A stretch of 64,000 nucleotides of DNA from Actinomadura macrotermitis (GTDB lineage Bacteria > Actinomycetota > Actinomycetes > Streptosporangiales > Streptosporangiaceae), in assembly GCF_009604375.1 (NCBI RefSeq), contig NZ_WEGH01000001.1:1116001-1180000 (forward strand), in the 5' to 3' direction. The position numbers and the translations under genes are program-made. Under the pieces are notes generated by a model. That model ran no database searches and was not told where the DNA came from. It worked only from the letters and a program-made list of their open reading frames with translations. Numbering within the stretch: the stretch's first letter is position 1; each line of letters starts with the position of its first letter. This document shows, piece by piece, positions 17,365 through 29,049 of this stretch.

Positions 17365-18507
17365 ATGTCGGTACTGCGCAAGGGTCCTGCCACGCCCGGG
17401 GAGACGACCACGACGGTCGTGCGAGCCGAGACCAGCCCCTACGGGAGCCGCCGGCTCACCCTGGAGAGCGACGGCGTGGTCACCGCCGCCTATCTGCGAA
17501 AGAAGCGGGACGTCGTGGTCGGCGCCGTCTGGGTGGCCAACCACCGGGCCGCCCCGGACGGGCCCGACCGGGCGCGGCTGAACGCCGGGCTGGCGCCGCT
17601 CATGCCCGCCTCGCACGTGCGGGACCCGGACGGGCGCGGCCCGCTGGATCCCGCCGAGCTGGAGATCGTCTGGTTCGAGGAGGGCGACGGGGTCGCGGTG
17701 CTGGAGTCGGGCGAGCCGCTGCTGGTGCTGCCCGGCTGGTCCGACGTGGGCCGCGGCATCCCCGGCTACAGCCGCGACGCGACCGCGCAGAGCCCGTTCG
17801 CCTTCCCCCTCGACGACGAGCTCGCGGAGTTCCTCCCCCGCATCGAACGCGCGCGGGAGCACTGGAAGGCCTGCGCCGCCGACGGTTCCTGGGCCGGGTT
17901 CCAGCAGTCGATCCTCGGGCACCTGCTGCAGCGGCTCGGCCCCGGCGGCCACTACTGGCACGACGTCGGCAGCCAGCTCACCGGCGGACGCGCCGCCGCC
18001 CCCACCGTCGGCGTGTCCGAACGGCCGGCCCGCGGCGACCGCGACTACACGGTGCTCAGCACCGTCGGCATGAGCCGGCAGCGGATGCCCACCGTCGAAC
18101 TGTACGAGGACGACGTGGCCCCGCACTCCCGGATCGAACTGGCGGTGGCCACCTCGCTGCCCACCCGCCGCGCGGGCAGCATCTTCCCGTGGCTGGCGCA
18201 GTACCCGTGGCGGTCGGTGACGTGGTTCGCGCCCGGCGACGTGGTCAAGTGGTACCACGAGCCCCGGACGTTCCCGCTCGGCGGCGACGACGCCTCCTGG
18301 GGCGGCGTGCTGCTGCTGGAGGAGCCGAGCCGCCTGGCGGGCCCGGTCCCGCCCGGGCTGCGGGGCCTGACGCTGGACGGCGATCCGGTGCGCTGGCTGT
18401 GGCTCGTGCCCATCACCGCCGAGGAGCACCGCTACGCCAAGAGCGAGGGCTCCGACGCGCTCGTCCGGAGGCTCGCCCAGCAGGGCCGCTCCTGGATCGT
18501 GTCCTGA
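17365..18507 (+). CDS. suppressor-of-fused (SUFU) domain protein
   Basis: A 380-residue protein whose C-terminal half (about 220-375) matches the bacterial SUFU domain: [53 protein letters not shown], and [11 protein letters not shown] ending [18 protein letters not shown]. Bacterial SUFU proteins often act as immunity or regulatory modules, but no partner toxin is visible nearby. It is divergent from rlmN and convergent with cdsA, with a two-way terminator hairpin after it. Confidence 0.8.
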   Translation: MSVLRKGPATPGETTTTVVRAETSPYGSRRLTLESDGVVTAAYLRKKRDVVVGAVWVANHRAAPDGPDRARLNAGLAPLMPASHVRDPDGRGPLDPAELEIVWFEEGDGVAVLESGEPLLVLPGWSDVGRGIPGYSRDATAQSPFAFPLDDELAEFLPRIERAREHWKACAADGSWAGFQQSILGHLLQRLGPGGHYWHDVGSQLTGGRAAAPTVGVSERPARGDRDYTVLSTVGMSRQRMPTVELYEDDVAPHSRIELAVATSLPTRRAGSIFPWLAQYPWRSVTWFAPGDVVKWYHEPRTFPLGGDDASWGGVLLLEEPSRLAGPVPPGLRGLTLDGDPVRWLWLVPITAEEHRYAKSEGSDALVRRLAQQGRSWIVS

Positions 18508-18525
18508 AAACGGCCTGAAAAGCAG

Positions 18526-18564
18526 AACGGCCGTGTGAGCACCGATGTGCCCCGCACGGCCGTT
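18526..18564. terminator. bidirectional terminator hairpin between SUFU gene and cdsA
   Basis: AACGGCCGTG (18526-18535) pairs perfectly with CACGGCCGTT (18555-18564) around a 19-base loop. It lies between the convergent SUFU and cdsA genes and can serve both strands. Confidence 0.8.
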
Positions 18565-18577
18565 CCCGTGAGAACCG

Positions 18578-19471
18578 TCAGGCCGGGACGAAGAGCTCCA
18601 GCATCAGCCAGACGACCGGCGCCGTGGCGATGAGCGAGTCCAGCCGGTCCATGACGCCGCCGTGCTCGGGCAGCAGCGTGCCCATGTCCTTGATGCCGAG
18701 ATCCCGCTTGATCACCGACTCGATGAGGTCGCCGACGGTCGCGGTGAACACCGCGGCCAGGCCGATCAGCACGCCCTGCCAGGCCGCGCCGCCCGGCAGC
18801 AGCCACCACATCAGCAGGCCGCCGACCACCATGCAGGTGATCGCCGAGCCGGTGACGCCCTCCCAGGTCTTCTTGGGGCTGATGTTGGGCGCCATCAGGT
18901 GCCGGCCGAGGAACGAGCCGGCGAAGTAGCCGCCGATGTCGCTGGCGACCGTCACCGCGATGAAGATCACGGTGCGGTGGTCGCCGTCGTCCGGCCGCAT
19001 CAGCAGGGCGACGATGCCGCCCATGAGCACCAGGTAGCCGGCGACGAACACCCCGGCGGTCGCGTCGCGCACGTAGCCGTCGGCGCCGTCGGTCATCCGC
19101 AGCACCATCACCGCCAGCACCGTCAGCGCGGTGACGGCGACCAGCCCGAGGGGGCCCCAGATGTAGCCGCAGACGGGCGCGGCGACCATGCCGACGGCCA
19201 GCGGCGCGAACGGCACCGCGATGCCGCGCACCTTGAACGCCTCGGTCAGCTCGCGCATGCCGAGGAACAGGAAGACGACCATCACGCCAAGGAAGATCTC
19301 CTTGACGGTGTAGAGGGAGGTCAGCACGATGGCGCCGAGGGTGGCCCCGACGCCGACGGCGATGGGCAGGTTGCGTCCCGCCCGCTTCTTGGTGGCCGGC
19401 GCGTCCCCGCCCGGGGTGCCGTCCGGCTCACCCGGGGAGCCCGGGGGCTCCCCGGCTTCGTCGAGTTCCAT
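18578..19471 (-). CDS. cdsA: phosphatidate cytidylyltransferase
   Basis: Integral membrane enzyme of 297 residues making CDP-diacylglycerol from phosphatidate and CTP. After a Pro/Gly-rich cytoplasmic tail it shows about eight hydrophobic segments and ends with the CdsA signature: [32 protein letters not shown]. Its ATG overlaps the frr stop (TGATG), so it is translationally coupled to frr in the rpsB-tsf-pyrH-frr-cdsA series. Confidence 0.95.
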   Translation of the reverse strand: MELDEAGEPPGSPGEPDGTPGGDAPATKKRAGRNLPIAVGVGATLGAIVLTSLYTVKEIFLGVMVVFLFLGMRELTEAFKVRGIAVPFAPLAVGMVAAPVCGYIWGPLGLVAVTALTVLAVMVLRMTDGADGYVRDATAGVFVAGYLVLMGGIVALLMRPDDGDHRTVIFIAVTVASDIGGYFAGSFLGRHLMAPNISPKKTWEGVTGSAITCMVVGGLLMWWLLPGGAAWQGVLIGLAAVFTATVGDLIESVIKRDLGIKDMGTLLPEHGGVMDRLDSLIATAPVVWLMLELFVPA

Positions 19472-20028
19472 CAGACCTCGAGCAGCTCGGCCTTCTTGTG
19501 CTCGAGCAGCTCGTCGATCTGCGCCACGTACTTGTGCGTGGCGTCGTCGAGCTCCTTCTCCGCACGCCGGACGTCGTCCTCGCCGGCCTCGCCGTCCTTG
19601 GCGAGCTTGTCGAGGGTGTCCTTGGCCCGCCGCCGCACGTTCCGGATGGAGATCTTGGCGTCCTCGGCCTTGGTGCCGGCGACCTTGACGAACTCCCGGC
19701 GGCGCTCCTCGGACAGGTCGGGGAAGACCACCCGGATCACGTTGCCGTCGTTGGTGGGGTTGACGCCGAGGTCGCTGTCACGGATGGCCCTCTCGACCGC
19801 GGACATCGACGACTTGTCGAAGACCTGGACGATGACCATCCGCGGCTCGGGCAGCGTGAAGGAGGCCAGCTGGTTGATCGGCGTCGGCGTGCCGTAGTAC
19901 TCCGCGACGATCTTGTTGAACATCGCGGGAGAGACACGCCCGGTGCGGATCGCCTGGAAGTCCTCCTTGGCGACCGCGACCGCCTTCTCCATCTTCTCCT
20001 CTGCCTCGAGGAGGGTCTCGTCGATCAC
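19471..20028 (-). CDS. frr: ribosome recycling factor
   Basis: A 185-residue protein that splits post-termination ribosomes with EF-G. It has the standard RRF layout: [25 protein letters not shown] with [20 protein letters not shown], then [17 protein letters not shown], and a C-terminal helix [19 protein letters not shown]. Length is normal. It lies 54 bases after pyrH and overlaps the cdsA start. Confidence 0.97.
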   Translation of the reverse strand: MIDETLLEAEEKMEKAVAVAKEDFQAIRTGRVSPAMFNKIVAEYYGTPTPINQLASFTLPEPRMVIVQVFDKSSMSAVERAIRDSDLGVNPTNDGNVIRVVFPDLSEERRREFVKVAGTKAEDAKISIRNVRRRAKDTLDKLAKDGEAGEDDVRRAEKELDDATHKYVAQIDELLEHKKAELLEV

Positions 20029-20082
20029 TACGACTCCCGCTTCACCTTGGTCGGCCCTGGTCGGCGCCGGCCGGACGGACGA

Positions 20083-21757
<1,675 letters not shown>

Positions 21758-21801
21758 CGCTCTTTCGTCTCTGTGGTGGTGGAAAGACGGGACACGGACC
21801 G

Positions 21802-21828
21802 GGTCCCCGGGGCGGCGCCCCGGGGACC
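21802..21828 (-). terminator. perfect hairpin in the rpsB-tsf gap (attenuator-like)
   Basis: GGTCCCCGGGGC and GCCCCGGGGACC form a perfect 12-bp stem with a three-base loop, beginning nine bases after the rpsB stop. No U-run follows. It probably reduces read-through so that S2 and EF-Ts are made in different amounts, as known for rpsB-tsf in other bacteria. Confidence 0.78.
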
Positions 21829-21836
21829 ACACGTCG

Positions 21837-22802
21837 CTAGGCCTGCTCGGCGGACGCGTCGGCCTGGACCTCGGCCTGCGCCGGGGTCTGGTCCTCGGCG
21901 GGGGTCTCGGCGACGACCTCGGCCTCGGCGGCGACCTCGGCCTCGGCGGCGACCTCGGCCTCGGCGACCGGGGCCTCGGTCTCGGCGGCGGGGGCCTCGG
22001 CGGCGGGGGCCTGCTCCTTGTTCTCCAGCAGGTCGCGCTCCCACTCGGCCAGCGGCTCGGCGACGGCGCCGCCCTCGGCCGGCTTCTCGTCGCCGCCGGA
22101 CGCGGCGCCGGCGCGGGCGATGAGCCCGTCGGCGACGGCGTCGGCGACCACGCGGGTCAGCAGGCTGACGCTGCGGATCGCGTCGTCGTTACCCGGGATC
22201 GGGTAGTCGACCTCGTCGGGATCGCAGTTGGTGTCCAGGATCGCCACGACCGGGATGCCGAGCTTCTTGGCCTCGTTGACCGCGATGTGCTCCTTCTTGG
22301 TGTCCACGATCCAGACGGCGCTGGGCACCTTGGCCATGTCGCGGATACCGCCGAGGGTGCGCTCGAGCTTGTCCTTCTCGCGGCGCAGGCCGAGCAGCTC
22401 CTTCTTGGTCATGCCGGAGCCGGCCACGTCCTCGTAGTCGATCTCTTCCAGCTCCTTGAGCCGGGTGAGCCGCTTGTGGACGGTGGAGAAGTTGGTGAGC
22501 ATGCCGCCCAGCCAGCGCTGGTTGACGTAGGGCATGCCGACCCGGGTGGCCTGCTCGGCGATGGCCTCCTGGGCCTGCTTCTTGGTGCCGACGAACAGGA
22601 TCGTGCCCCCGTGGGCGACCGTGGCGCGAACGAACTCGAACGCCCGGTCGATGTAGGACAGCGACTGCTGCAGGTCGATGATGTAGATGCCGTTGCGCTC
22701 GGTGAAGATGAAGCGCTTCATCTTCGGGTTCCACCGGCGGGTCTGGTGGCCGAAGTGAACGCCGCTCTCGAGGAGCTGGCGCATGGTGACGACGGGTGCC
22801 AT
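21837..22802 (-). CDS. rpsB: 30S ribosomal protein S2
   Basis: S2, 321 residues, starting [19 protein letters not shown] followed by [19 protein letters not shown]. The conserved core runs to [23 protein letters not shown]. After it comes an actinobacterial acidic tail of about 80 residues with tandem [14 protein letters not shown] repeats. The ATG at 22802 has AGGAG ten bases upstream. A small hairpin (GGCCCG at 22822-22827 with CGGGCC at 22834-22839) sits in the leader and might take part in autoregulation, but I do not recognise a named motif. Confidence 0.97.
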   Translation of the reverse strand: MAPVVTMRQLLESGVHFGHQTRRWNPKMKRFIFTERNGIYIIDLQQSLSYIDRAFEFVRATVAHGGTILFVGTKKQAQEAIAEQATRVGMPYVNQRWLGGMLTNFSTVHKRLTRLKELEEIDYEDVAGSGMTKKELLGLRREKDKLERTLGGIRDMAKVPSAVWIVDTKKEHIAVNEAKKLGIPVVAILDTNCDPDEVDYPIPGNDDAIRSVSLLTRVVADAVADGLIARAGAASGGDEKPAEGGAVAEPLAEWERDLLENKEQAPAAEAPAAETEAPVAEAEVAAEAEVAAEAEVVAETPAEDQTPAQAEVQADASAEQA

Positions 22803-23111
22803 AGCCCGTGTTCTCCTGTCCGGCCCGCTTGCACGGGCCACGTCTCGGTTGTCTGCCCGCGCCCTGACACAGACCCCGCCGCCACGTGTGTGACGGACCG
22901 AGAGGTTGTGCCCCACCCTGTGAGGAAACGGGTGGCGAGCGAGCGCGTGAATTCGGCCGCCCGGGTAACCCCCCGTGCGACCGTTTCCCGATTCTATGGG
23001 ATGAGCGGCGCACACGTGGAATCAACAGCGCGGAGCGGCGCCGCCGGACAGGTTATCCACAGGTGCGGGAAGCTCTGGATCCGCCCTCGCGCCCCCGGCA
23101 GGCTTGCGGTC
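22803..23111. promoter_or_regulatory. divergent intergenic region, rpsB leader and M23 gene upstream region
   Basis: About 309 bases without a gene. It must contain the rpsB-tsf-pyrH-frr-cdsA promoter on the minus strand and the peptidase promoter on the plus strand. The supported elements are the leader hairpin at 22822-22839 and the DnaA-box 9-mer at 23054. No clear -10/-35 pair was assigned. Confidence 0.5.
23054..23062 (+). promoter_or_regulatory. perfect DnaA-box 9-mer
   Basis: TTATCCACA on the plus strand, about 50 bases upstream of the M23 peptidase ATG and 250 bases upstream of the divergent rpsB. It could make either gene responsive to DnaA, or act as a titration site (inference). 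Confidence 0.5.
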
Positions 23112-23843
23112 ATGAGCCCGTTCACCCTGCTCCTGGTCTGCATGCTCGCCGGATCACCCGGCCCCGCCCAGTGGCGCTGGCCCGTGGGGCCGCCCGCGCC
23201 GGCGGTCGTCCGCGGCTTCGTGCCGCCCGCGCTTCCCTGGGGGCCGGGCCATCGCGGCGTCGATCTCGCCGCCCGGCCCGGCGGGCCCGTCTACGCGGCG
23301 GGGGCCGGCCGGGTCTCCTACGCGGGGCGGCTGGCCGGGCGCGGGGTCGTCGCGATCACGCACGGGACGCTGCGCACGACGTACCTGCCGGTCAGGGCGT
23401 CCGTCCGGGCAGGCCGCGTGGTGGCCACCGGCGCCCGCATCGGCGTCGTCGAGGCGGCGCCGATGCACTGCCAGGTCCCGTGCCTGCACTGGGGGCTGCG
23501 GAACGACACCGCCTACCTCGACCCGCTCAGCCTCGTCCGTCCGCGGGTCCGCCTCCTTCCGCTCTGGCCTGCACCCGACCCCCAAGGGCCTGGCGACGGG
23601 GCCACGGCCGGCGCGGAGCACGGCCATGCGGTCCCTCCGGCGGCTCGGCGGCATGATCGGCCACCACGGATGGGGCTGCGGTATGCCACGTCGGCGGGCG
23701 GCGGCGCCCTGACCGGCATGACGCTGACGCTCCTGCTCGCCTTCTTCTGGAGGCAGGGCCGGGTCCGCAAACAGGTGCGGCGAAGGCCGCCGCCGGGGGT
23801 GATCGATCTGGCGCGCGAACGCCGGCTCCGCCGCGCCCGCTGA
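23112..23843 (+). CDS. M23 (LytM-type) peptidase domain protein, membrane anchored
   Basis: A 243-residue protein with a short N-terminal signal (MSPFTLLLVCMLAGSPGPA), a LytM/peptidase M23 domain at about 30-150 (GPGHRGVDLAARPGGPVYAA, GRVSYAGRLAGRGVVAITHG, CLHWGLRNDTAYLDPL), and one transmembrane segment near residue 205 (GALTGMTLTLLLAFFW) followed by a very basic tail. The zinc-site pieces HxxxD and HWG are partly present, so activity is plausible but not certain. The same gene sits between rpsB and xerC on the opposite strand in Mycobacterium tuberculosis, so placement is conserved. It probably acts on or binds peptidoglycan. Confidence 0.85.
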   Translation: MSPFTLLLVCMLAGSPGPAQWRWPVGPPAPAVVRGFVPPALPWGPGHRGVDLAARPGGPVYAAGAGRVSYAGRLAGRGVVAITHGTLRTTYLPVRASVRAGRVVATGARIGVVEAAPMHCQVPCLHWGLRNDTAYLDPLSLVRPRVRLLPLWPAPDPQGPGDGATAGAEHGHAVPPAARRHDRPPRMGLRYATSAGGGALTGMTLTLLLAFFWRQGRVRKQVRRRPPPGVIDLARERRLRRAR

Positions 23844-23880
23844 CGACCGGACGACGGCATGCCCATGCCCTGGGCGCCGC

Positions 23881-24813
23881 TTAGTCGGCCGCCCTCGGGT
23901 GGGCTTGGCGGTGGACCTGCTTGAGACGTTCCGCGGAGACGTGGGTGTAGAGCTGGGTCGTCTGCAGGGAGGCGTGGCCGAGGATCTCCTGGACGCTCCG
24001 CAGGTCGGCGCCGCCTTCCAGCAGGTGGGTGGCGGCGCTGTGGCGCAGCCCGTGCGGGGCCAGGTCCGGGACGTCGCCCACCTCGGCGATGCGGTCGTGC
24101 ACGATCCGCCTGGCGCTGGTCGGATGCAGGCGGCCGCCCCGCGTTCCGAGGAAGAGCGCCGGGCCGCTGTCCTCGGTGGCCAGCGCGGGCCGGCCCGCGC
24201 GCAGCCAGTCCTGGACGGCGCGGGCGGCGGGCTCGCCCATCGGGACGGTCCGCTCCTTGCCGCCCTTGCCGAGGACACGGGCGGTACGGCGCACGGTGTC
24301 CAGGTCGTCGACGTCCAGGCCGCACAGCTCGCTCACCCGGATGCCGGTGCCGTACAGCAGTTCCAGCACGGCCAGGTCCCGCAGGCCGGCCGGCCCGGTG
24401 GCGTCCACGGTGTCCAGGAGGCGGCCGGCCTGTTCCTGGGTGATCACGGTGGGCAGGTCGCGGCCTCGTTTCGGCGTGCCGAGGAGCACACCCGGGTCGT
24501 CCGGGATCAGGCCGCGCCGGTGCAGGTGGCCGGTGAAGGCACGGACGGCGGCGGTCCTGCGTGCCAGCGTGGCGCGAGAACGCCCGAGGGCGTGCTGCCG
24601 GGCCAGCCAGGCGCGCAGCACGGCGACGTCGAGCTCCTGCGGCCCGGTCAGCCCGATCGTGGCGCAGTAGCCGGAAAGGTCCTGCAGGTCTCCGAGATAG
24701 GCGCGCAGGGTGTGCGGCGACAGACCGCGCTCGGCGCCCAGATGCCGCGCGAACTCGGCGAGCGCCTCACCCAACGGCGACGCGGCCTCATCGGACGTCT
24801 CATCCACCGACAC
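23881..24813 (-). CDS. xerC: tyrosine recombinase XerC
   Basis: A 310-residue chromosome-dimer resolvase subunit. The catalytic set is visible: Arg in [13 protein letters not shown], Lys in [31 protein letters not shown] with His and Arg, [15 protein letters not shown] with His and the nucleophile Tyr. The N-terminal core-binding domain starts [23 protein letters not shown] at 24813 is preferred because AGGAGG lies just upstream; a second GTG six bases later is equally possible, and an ATG at 24858 lacks a good site. The position near rpsB is the conserved actinobacterial xerC locus, so it is a housekeeping gene, not an integrase of a mobile element. Confidence 0.92.
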   Translation of the reverse strand: MSVDETSDEAASPLGEALAEFARHLGAERGLSPHTLRAYLGDLQDLSGYCATIGLTGPQELDVAVLRAWLARQHALGRSRATLARRTAAVRAFTGHLHRRGLIPDDPGVLLGTPKRGRDLPTVITQEQAGRLLDTVDATGPAGLRDLAVLELLYGTGIRVSELCGLDVDDLDTVRRTARVLGKGGKERTVPMGEPAARAVQDWLRAGRPALATEDSGPALFLGTRGGRLHPTSARRIVHDRIAEVGDVPDLAPHGLRHSAATHLLEGGADLRSVQEILGHASLQTTQLYTHVSAERLKQVHRQAHPRAAD

Positions 24814-24874
24814 CGATCCTCCTCGACCGCCTAACGCACCAATTCCGCTCCCTGACATCCTCGCCTAGCCCAGC

Positions 24875-25525
24875 AGGAGCCTCCACGAACCCCCCAGCCG
24901 ACGCAAGCCGGACTGTTTCCCCCAGCAATGCCTTTCCAGGCGTCTCCTGTAGTGGCACCGGAACCTCCAAGAACACCCCACCAGAGCACTCCCGAACGCC
25001 CTACCCGGCAATGCCCCTTCGGCCGTCTCATGTAGCGACGCGCGATACTCGACGGACGCTCCAGCCTGAACAATCTGGCCACCTCGCTCGGCAACGCCTC
25101 TTCGAACGCCACGCATAGCGGCACCGCAGCTCCCACAGACGCTCCCCGCCAGAGCAACCTTGGTCGTCTCACTCAGCAATGCCGCTCCGGACACTTCGCA
25201 CCGTGGCACTGAGACTCGACACACGCTCCCGCCAGAACAGCCCTCATCGCATCACTCAGCAACACCACTCAACCGCCCTGCGCAGCGGCACCGCAGCCCC
25301 CACAGACGCTCCCGCCAAAGCGACCCTGGCCGCCTCACTCAGCAATGCCGCTCCAGACACTTCGCACCGTGGCACTGAGACTCGACACACGCTCCCGCCA
25401 GAACAGCCCTCATCGCATCACTCAGCAACACCACTCAACCGCCCCGCGCAGCGGCACCGCAGCCCCCACAGACGCTCCCGCCAAAGCGACCCTGGCCGCC
25501 TCACTCAGCAATGCCGCTCCGAACA
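24875..25525. repeat. left tandem repeat array, ~83-bp degenerate units with a near-perfect 166-bp dimer
   Basis: A C-rich noncoding array of about eight units of roughly 83 bp, each with variants of CACAGACGCTCCCGCCAGA and of CTCACTCAGCAATGCCGCTC. The last copies are a higher-order 166-bp unit: 25171-25336 and 25337-25502 differ at about two positions, and a partial third copy starts at 25503. The rest of the 24814-25842 gap, apart from the DnaA-box 9-mer at 25770, shows nothing recognisable. The array resembles mycobacterial MIRU-type intergenic repeats in scale. It lies exactly between xerC and the inverted yraN-comM-dprA block. Confidence 0.88.
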
Positions 25526-25769
25526 GCAGGATCCGAGCCCCTGCCGAAGCGGCCTGGGCGCCTTACATGGCAACGCCGAAGCATTTGGGATGCCTGAGGT
25601 GGCGAAGTCGCGTCCTCATCCGCCAACTCTCGCCGCAGCGCGAGGGCCTCTTCGGGCGCTTCGCGCTGGGCGCCGTGTCGGCGGTGGTCACGTCGCCGCG
25701 CTGGAGGACCGGCTTCACGCAGCAAGCACAGTGCGGAACTCCGGGACCCAGTCGAGTTGTCACGCAGAG

Positions 25770-25778
25770 TTATCCACA
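25770..25778 (+). promoter_or_regulatory. perfect DnaA-box 9-mer
   Basis: TTATCCACA on the plus strand, 65 bases upstream of yraN. Third identical intergenic copy in the window. Confidence 0.5.
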
Positions 25779-25842
25779 GAACACAGTTCGTCTATCGCGG
25801 CGGCGCGGGGACCGGCACCGTCGAAGGCCGGAGGTGAGGCCC

Positions 25843-26208
25843 ATGAACAACCACACCCATGCCGGTCATGACCTGGGGGCGCGCGGCGAGGAGGCCGCGG
25901 CCGGCTACCTGGCGGGGCTCGGCTGGCGGCTGATCGAACGCAACTGGCGGTGCCGGGAGGGCGAGCTCGACATCATCGCCCACGACGGCCGGCAGTACGT
26001 GGTCTGCGAGGTGAAGACCCGCCGGTCCGTGCGGTTCGGGGACCCGGTGGAGGCGGTCGGGGACGGCAAGGCCGCCCGGCTGAGACGGCTGGCCCTGCGG
26101 TGGGCGGCGTCCCACGGCGTGCGGGGCGCCGACGTCCGGATCGACGTGCTCGGCCTGGTCGCCGAGGGGGACGGGTTCGTGCTCGACCACCTGCGGGAGG
26201 TGTGCTGA
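25843..26208 (+). CDS. yraN: YraN/UPF0102 family endonuclease-like protein
   Basis: A 121-residue protein of the UPF0102 restriction-endonuclease-like fold. The pattern LGARGEEAAAGYLAGLGWRL, NWRCREGELDIIA and YVVCEVKTRRS gives the E...GELD...EVK residues of the PD-(D/E)xK site. The ATG at 25843 has GGAGG ten bases upstream. It is immediately followed, without a gap, by comM and then dprA, the usual neighbours. Role probably in DNA or Holliday-junction processing; biochemical function is not firmly known. Confidence 0.92.
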   Translation: MNNHTHAGHDLGARGEEAAAGYLAGLGWRLIERNWRCREGELDIIAHDGRQYVVCEVKTRRSVRFGDPVEAVGDGKAARLRRLALRWAASHGVRGADVRIDVLGLVAEGDGFVLDHLREVC

Positions 26209-27765
26209 ATGACGCTCGCCAAGACCCGCTCGGTGTCCCTGGTCGGAGTCGACGGCTTCGTGGTCGACGTGGAGGCCGCCATCACCAGCGGGGTCCCCGG
26301 GCTGCACCTGGTCGGCCTGCCCGACACCGCGCTGAGCGAGGCCCGCGACCGGGTGCGGGCCGCCATCTTCAACTCCGGCGAGGACTGGCCCAACAGGCAC
26401 GTCACCGTGTCGCTCTTCCCGGCGAGCCTGCCGAAGAAGGGGTCCACGTTCGACGTCGCCATAGCCGTGGCGCTGCTCGCGGCGGCCGAGGTGGTGCCGC
26501 CGCGGTCGTGCGCGGGCCTGGTGCTGATCGGCGAACTCGGGCTGGACGGCCGGGTCAGGGCCATCCCGGGGGTGCTGCCCGCCGTGCTCGCCGCCGCGAA
26601 CGCCGGCTGCCGCAGGGTCGTCGTCCCCCGCGCGAACGCCGCCGAGGCCGGCCTCGTCCCGGATGTGGAGGTACTGGCGGCCGGCACGCTGCGGGGGCTG
26701 CTGGCCGTCCTCCGCGACGAGGCGCCGCCCATTGAGGACGAGGAACCCGATCCGCCGCCGCCGCGGTCGGCCGCCGGGCTCAGCCTGCGCAGCCCGGACC
26801 GCCGGACCGGCATGGACCTGGCCGACGTCCGCGGGCAGGCGGAGGCCCGCCGGGCTTTGGAGATCAGCGCGGCGGGCGGCCACCATCTCTTCTTCAGCGG
26901 GCCGCCGGGCTGCGGGAAGACCATGCTCGCCGAACGGCTGCCGACGCTGCTGCCGCCGCTGGAGGCGGACGCGGCGCTGGAGGTGACCGCGATCCACTCG
27001 GTCGCCGGGACGCTGCCGCCGGACCAGCCGCTGATCACCCGGTCCCCGTTCTACGCGCCGCACCACACCGCGACCAGGGCCGCCATGGTCGGCGGCGGTT
27101 CGGGCCGCGTCCTGCAACCGGGCGCGGTCTCCCTGGCCCATCGCGGGACGCTCTTTCTCGACGAGGCGCCCGAGTTCATGAGCGGCACGCTCGACGCCCT
27201 CCGCCAGCCGCTGGAGGAGGGCGAGGTCCGCATCTCCCGGGCGGAGGGGACCGCCTGCTTCCCCGCCCGCTTCACCCTCGTCCTCGCCGCGAACCCCTGC
27301 CCGTGCGCGGCGGCCAAGCAGGTGGACTGCTCGTGCGCCCCGGCGATCAGGCGCAAGTACCTGACCCGGATCTCGGGCCCGCTGCTCGACCGCATCGACC
27401 TGAAGCTGGAGCTCACCCCGGCCAGCCGGGCCGAACTGCGGTACGACCTGGAGTTCGCCGAGGCCAGCCGCGTCGTCGCCGAACGGGTCCTGACGGCCAG
27501 GGAACGCACGCTGAAACGCCTGGACGACACGCCCTGGCGGTCCAACTCCGAGATCCCCGGCCCCGAGCTGCGGCGCCGCTTCACCCCGCCGCCCGAGGCG
27601 ATGCGCGCGGCCGACGACGCGCTGCAGCGCGGCTCGCTCAGCGCACGCGGCCTGGACCGGGTGCTGCGCGTCGCCTGGACGATCGCCGACCTGGCGGGCC
27701 ACGACCAGCCGGACGAGGACGACGTCGGCGGCGCCCTCGCCCTGTGGACCGGGAGGCGATCATGA
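26209..27765 (+). CDS. comM: ComM/YifB family Mg-chelatase-like AAA+ ATPase
   Basis: A 518-residue AAA+ protein. It has the N-terminal ChlI-type domain (LVGVDGFVVDVEAAITSGVPG), Walker A FSGPPGCGKTMLAERLP at about 225, Walker B LFLDEAPEFMSG, sensor region LVLAANPCPC followed by the Cys cluster AAKQVDCSC, and C-terminal ARGLDRVLRVAWTIADLAG. In naturally competent bacteria ComM is a helicase for integrating DNA; in actinobacteria it always travels with dprA. Its ATG directly abuts the yraN stop and its own stop overlaps the dprA start. Confidence 0.94.
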   Translation: MTLAKTRSVSLVGVDGFVVDVEAAITSGVPGLHLVGLPDTALSEARDRVRAAIFNSGEDWPNRHVTVSLFPASLPKKGSTFDVAIAVALLAAAEVVPPRSCAGLVLIGELGLDGRVRAIPGVLPAVLAAANAGCRRVVVPRANAAEAGLVPDVEVLAAGTLRGLLAVLRDEAPPIEDEEPDPPPPRSAAGLSLRSPDRRTGMDLADVRGQAEARRALEISAAGGHHLFFSGPPGCGKTMLAERLPTLLPPLEADAALEVTAIHSVAGTLPPDQPLITRSPFYAPHHTATRAAMVGGGSGRVLQPGAVSLAHRGTLFLDEAPEFMSGTLDALRQPLEEGEVRISRAEGTACFPARFTLVLAANPCPCAAAKQVDCSCAPAIRRKYLTRISGPLLDRIDLKLELTPASRAELRYDLEFAEASRVVAERVLTARERTLKRLDDTPWRSNSEIPGPELRRRFTPPPEAMRAADDALQRGSLSARGLDRVLRVAWTIADLAGHDQPDEDDVGGALALWTGRRS

Positions 27766-28913
27766 ACGACCGCACCGCGCGCGCCGCCCTCACCGCCGTC
27801 GCCGAGCCCGGGGAGGCCCTGCTCAACCGGATCATCGACCGGGCCGGCCCGGCGGGCGCGCTGGAGGCGATCCGCGCCGCCAGGCCGCCCGAGGACGTCA
27901 TCACCACCGAGCACGACGTCCCCCGGGCCGTCGCGCGGCTCCAGCAGTGGCGGATCCGCCTTCAGGCCGTCGACCCGGGCCAGGACCTGGCCGTGGCCGG
28001 GAACCTCGGGCTGCGCCTGGCCTGCCCGGGCGACCCCGAGTGGCCCACCACCCTGGACGACCTCGGTGACGAGCGGCCCTACGCCCTGTGGCTGCGCGGC
28101 CCGGAGGACCTGCGGTACAACTGCCTGCGCTCGGTGGCGATCGTCGGGGCCCGCGCCGCGTCCCCCTACGGCCTGCGCGTGGCCGCCGACCTGGGCGCGG
28201 AGCTGGCGGAGCAGGGCTGGACCGTCATCTCCGGCGGCGCCCTCGGCATCGACGCCGCCGCCCACCGCGGCGCTCTCGCCGCCGACGGCCCGACGGTGGC
28301 GGTCTTCGCCAACGGCGTGGACGTCCCCTATCCGGCGGGCAACGACGGGCTGTTCGCCGAGATGGCCCGGTGTGCCCTGCTGGTCAGCGAGTCGCCACCG
28401 GGCACCCCGCCGCGCCGCTCGCGCTTCCTCGTCCGCAACCGCGTGATCGCGGCCCTGTCCCGGGGCACGGTCGTGGTCGAGGCGGCCTGGCGCAGCGGAG
28501 CGCTGAGCACCGCCACCTGGGCCCGCAAGCTGGGCCGCGACGTCATGGCGGTGCCCGGCCCGGTCGGCGCCCACACCTCGGCGGGCTGCCACCGGCTCCT
28601 GCGGGAGCATCCGCCCGCGCTCCTGGTCACCCGCTCGGAGGAGGTGATCGAGGCGGTCGGCCGCATCGGCGCCGACCTGGCCCCTGAACCGCACAACCCC
28701 GTCCTCCCCCGCGACCGCCTGGACCCCGTCACCCGGACCGTCCTGGAGACGATGCCGGCCCGCGGCCCGGCCGGTCCCGCCCAGCTCGCCGCCAAGGCCG
28801 GCCTGGACCTGGCCACCGTCAACGGCAAGCTCGGCCTGCTGGCCGCGGCGGGCTTCGTCGAACGCACCACCGGAGGCTGGCGCCTCACCCCGGCCGCGAA
28901 AGCACGCCAATGA
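27762..28913 (+). CDS. dprA: DNA-processing protein DprA (Smf)
   Basis: A 383-residue single-strand DNA-binding RecA loader. The Rossmann core shows VAIVGARAASPYGLRVAADL, VISGGALGIDAAAHRGAL, VFANGVDVPYPAGNDGLF, SRFLVRNRVIAALS and VMAVPGPVGAHTSAGCHRLL, followed by a C-terminal winged-helix/DML1-like domain from about 315. The ATG at 27762 overlaps the comM stop by four bases. Relative to rpsB, xerC and DUF2469 this three-gene operon is in the opposite orientation to Mycobacterium tuberculosis. Confidence 0.95.
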   Translation: MNDRTARAALTAVAEPGEALLNRIIDRAGPAGALEAIRAARPPEDVITTEHDVPRAVARLQQWRIRLQAVDPGQDLAVAGNLGLRLACPGDPEWPTTLDDLGDERPYALWLRGPEDLRYNCLRSVAIVGARAASPYGLRVAADLGAELAEQGWTVISGGALGIDAAAHRGALAADGPTVAVFANGVDVPYPAGNDGLFAEMARCALLVSESPPGTPPRRSRFLVRNRVIAALSRGTVVVEAAWRSGALSTATWARKLGRDVMAVPGPVGAHTSAGCHRLLREHPPALLVTRSEEVIEAVGRIGADLAPEPHNPVLPRDRLDPVTRTVLETMPARGPAGPAQLAAKAGLDLATVNGKLGLLAAAGFVERTTGGWRLTPAAKARQ

Positions 28914-29049
28914 CCCCCGCGAAAAGGCGCCCGAGCCCGGCGCATCCAGGCGCAGAGCGAAGAAGCAAGCCGGGCCCCGCGAACCGCCCCACCGGCCACA
29001 AGCCATGAGCGAATCCGTTGACGGCTCGGGCGCAGAGCCCCAGCCAAAC

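Noticed and set aside
22822..22839. Known rpsB leader riboregulator
   Set aside because: Only a 6-bp hairpin is visible; no match to a described ribosomal-protein leader could be made by eye.
23881..24813. Phage or integrative-element integrase
   Set aside because: Position beside rpsB and the M23 gene and full XerC-type sequence fit the housekeeping recombinase; no attachment duplications or other mobile genes are near.
24875..25525. CRISPR array
   Set aside because: Units are 83/166 bp, contiguous and degenerate, without short repeats and unique spacers, and no cas gene is present.
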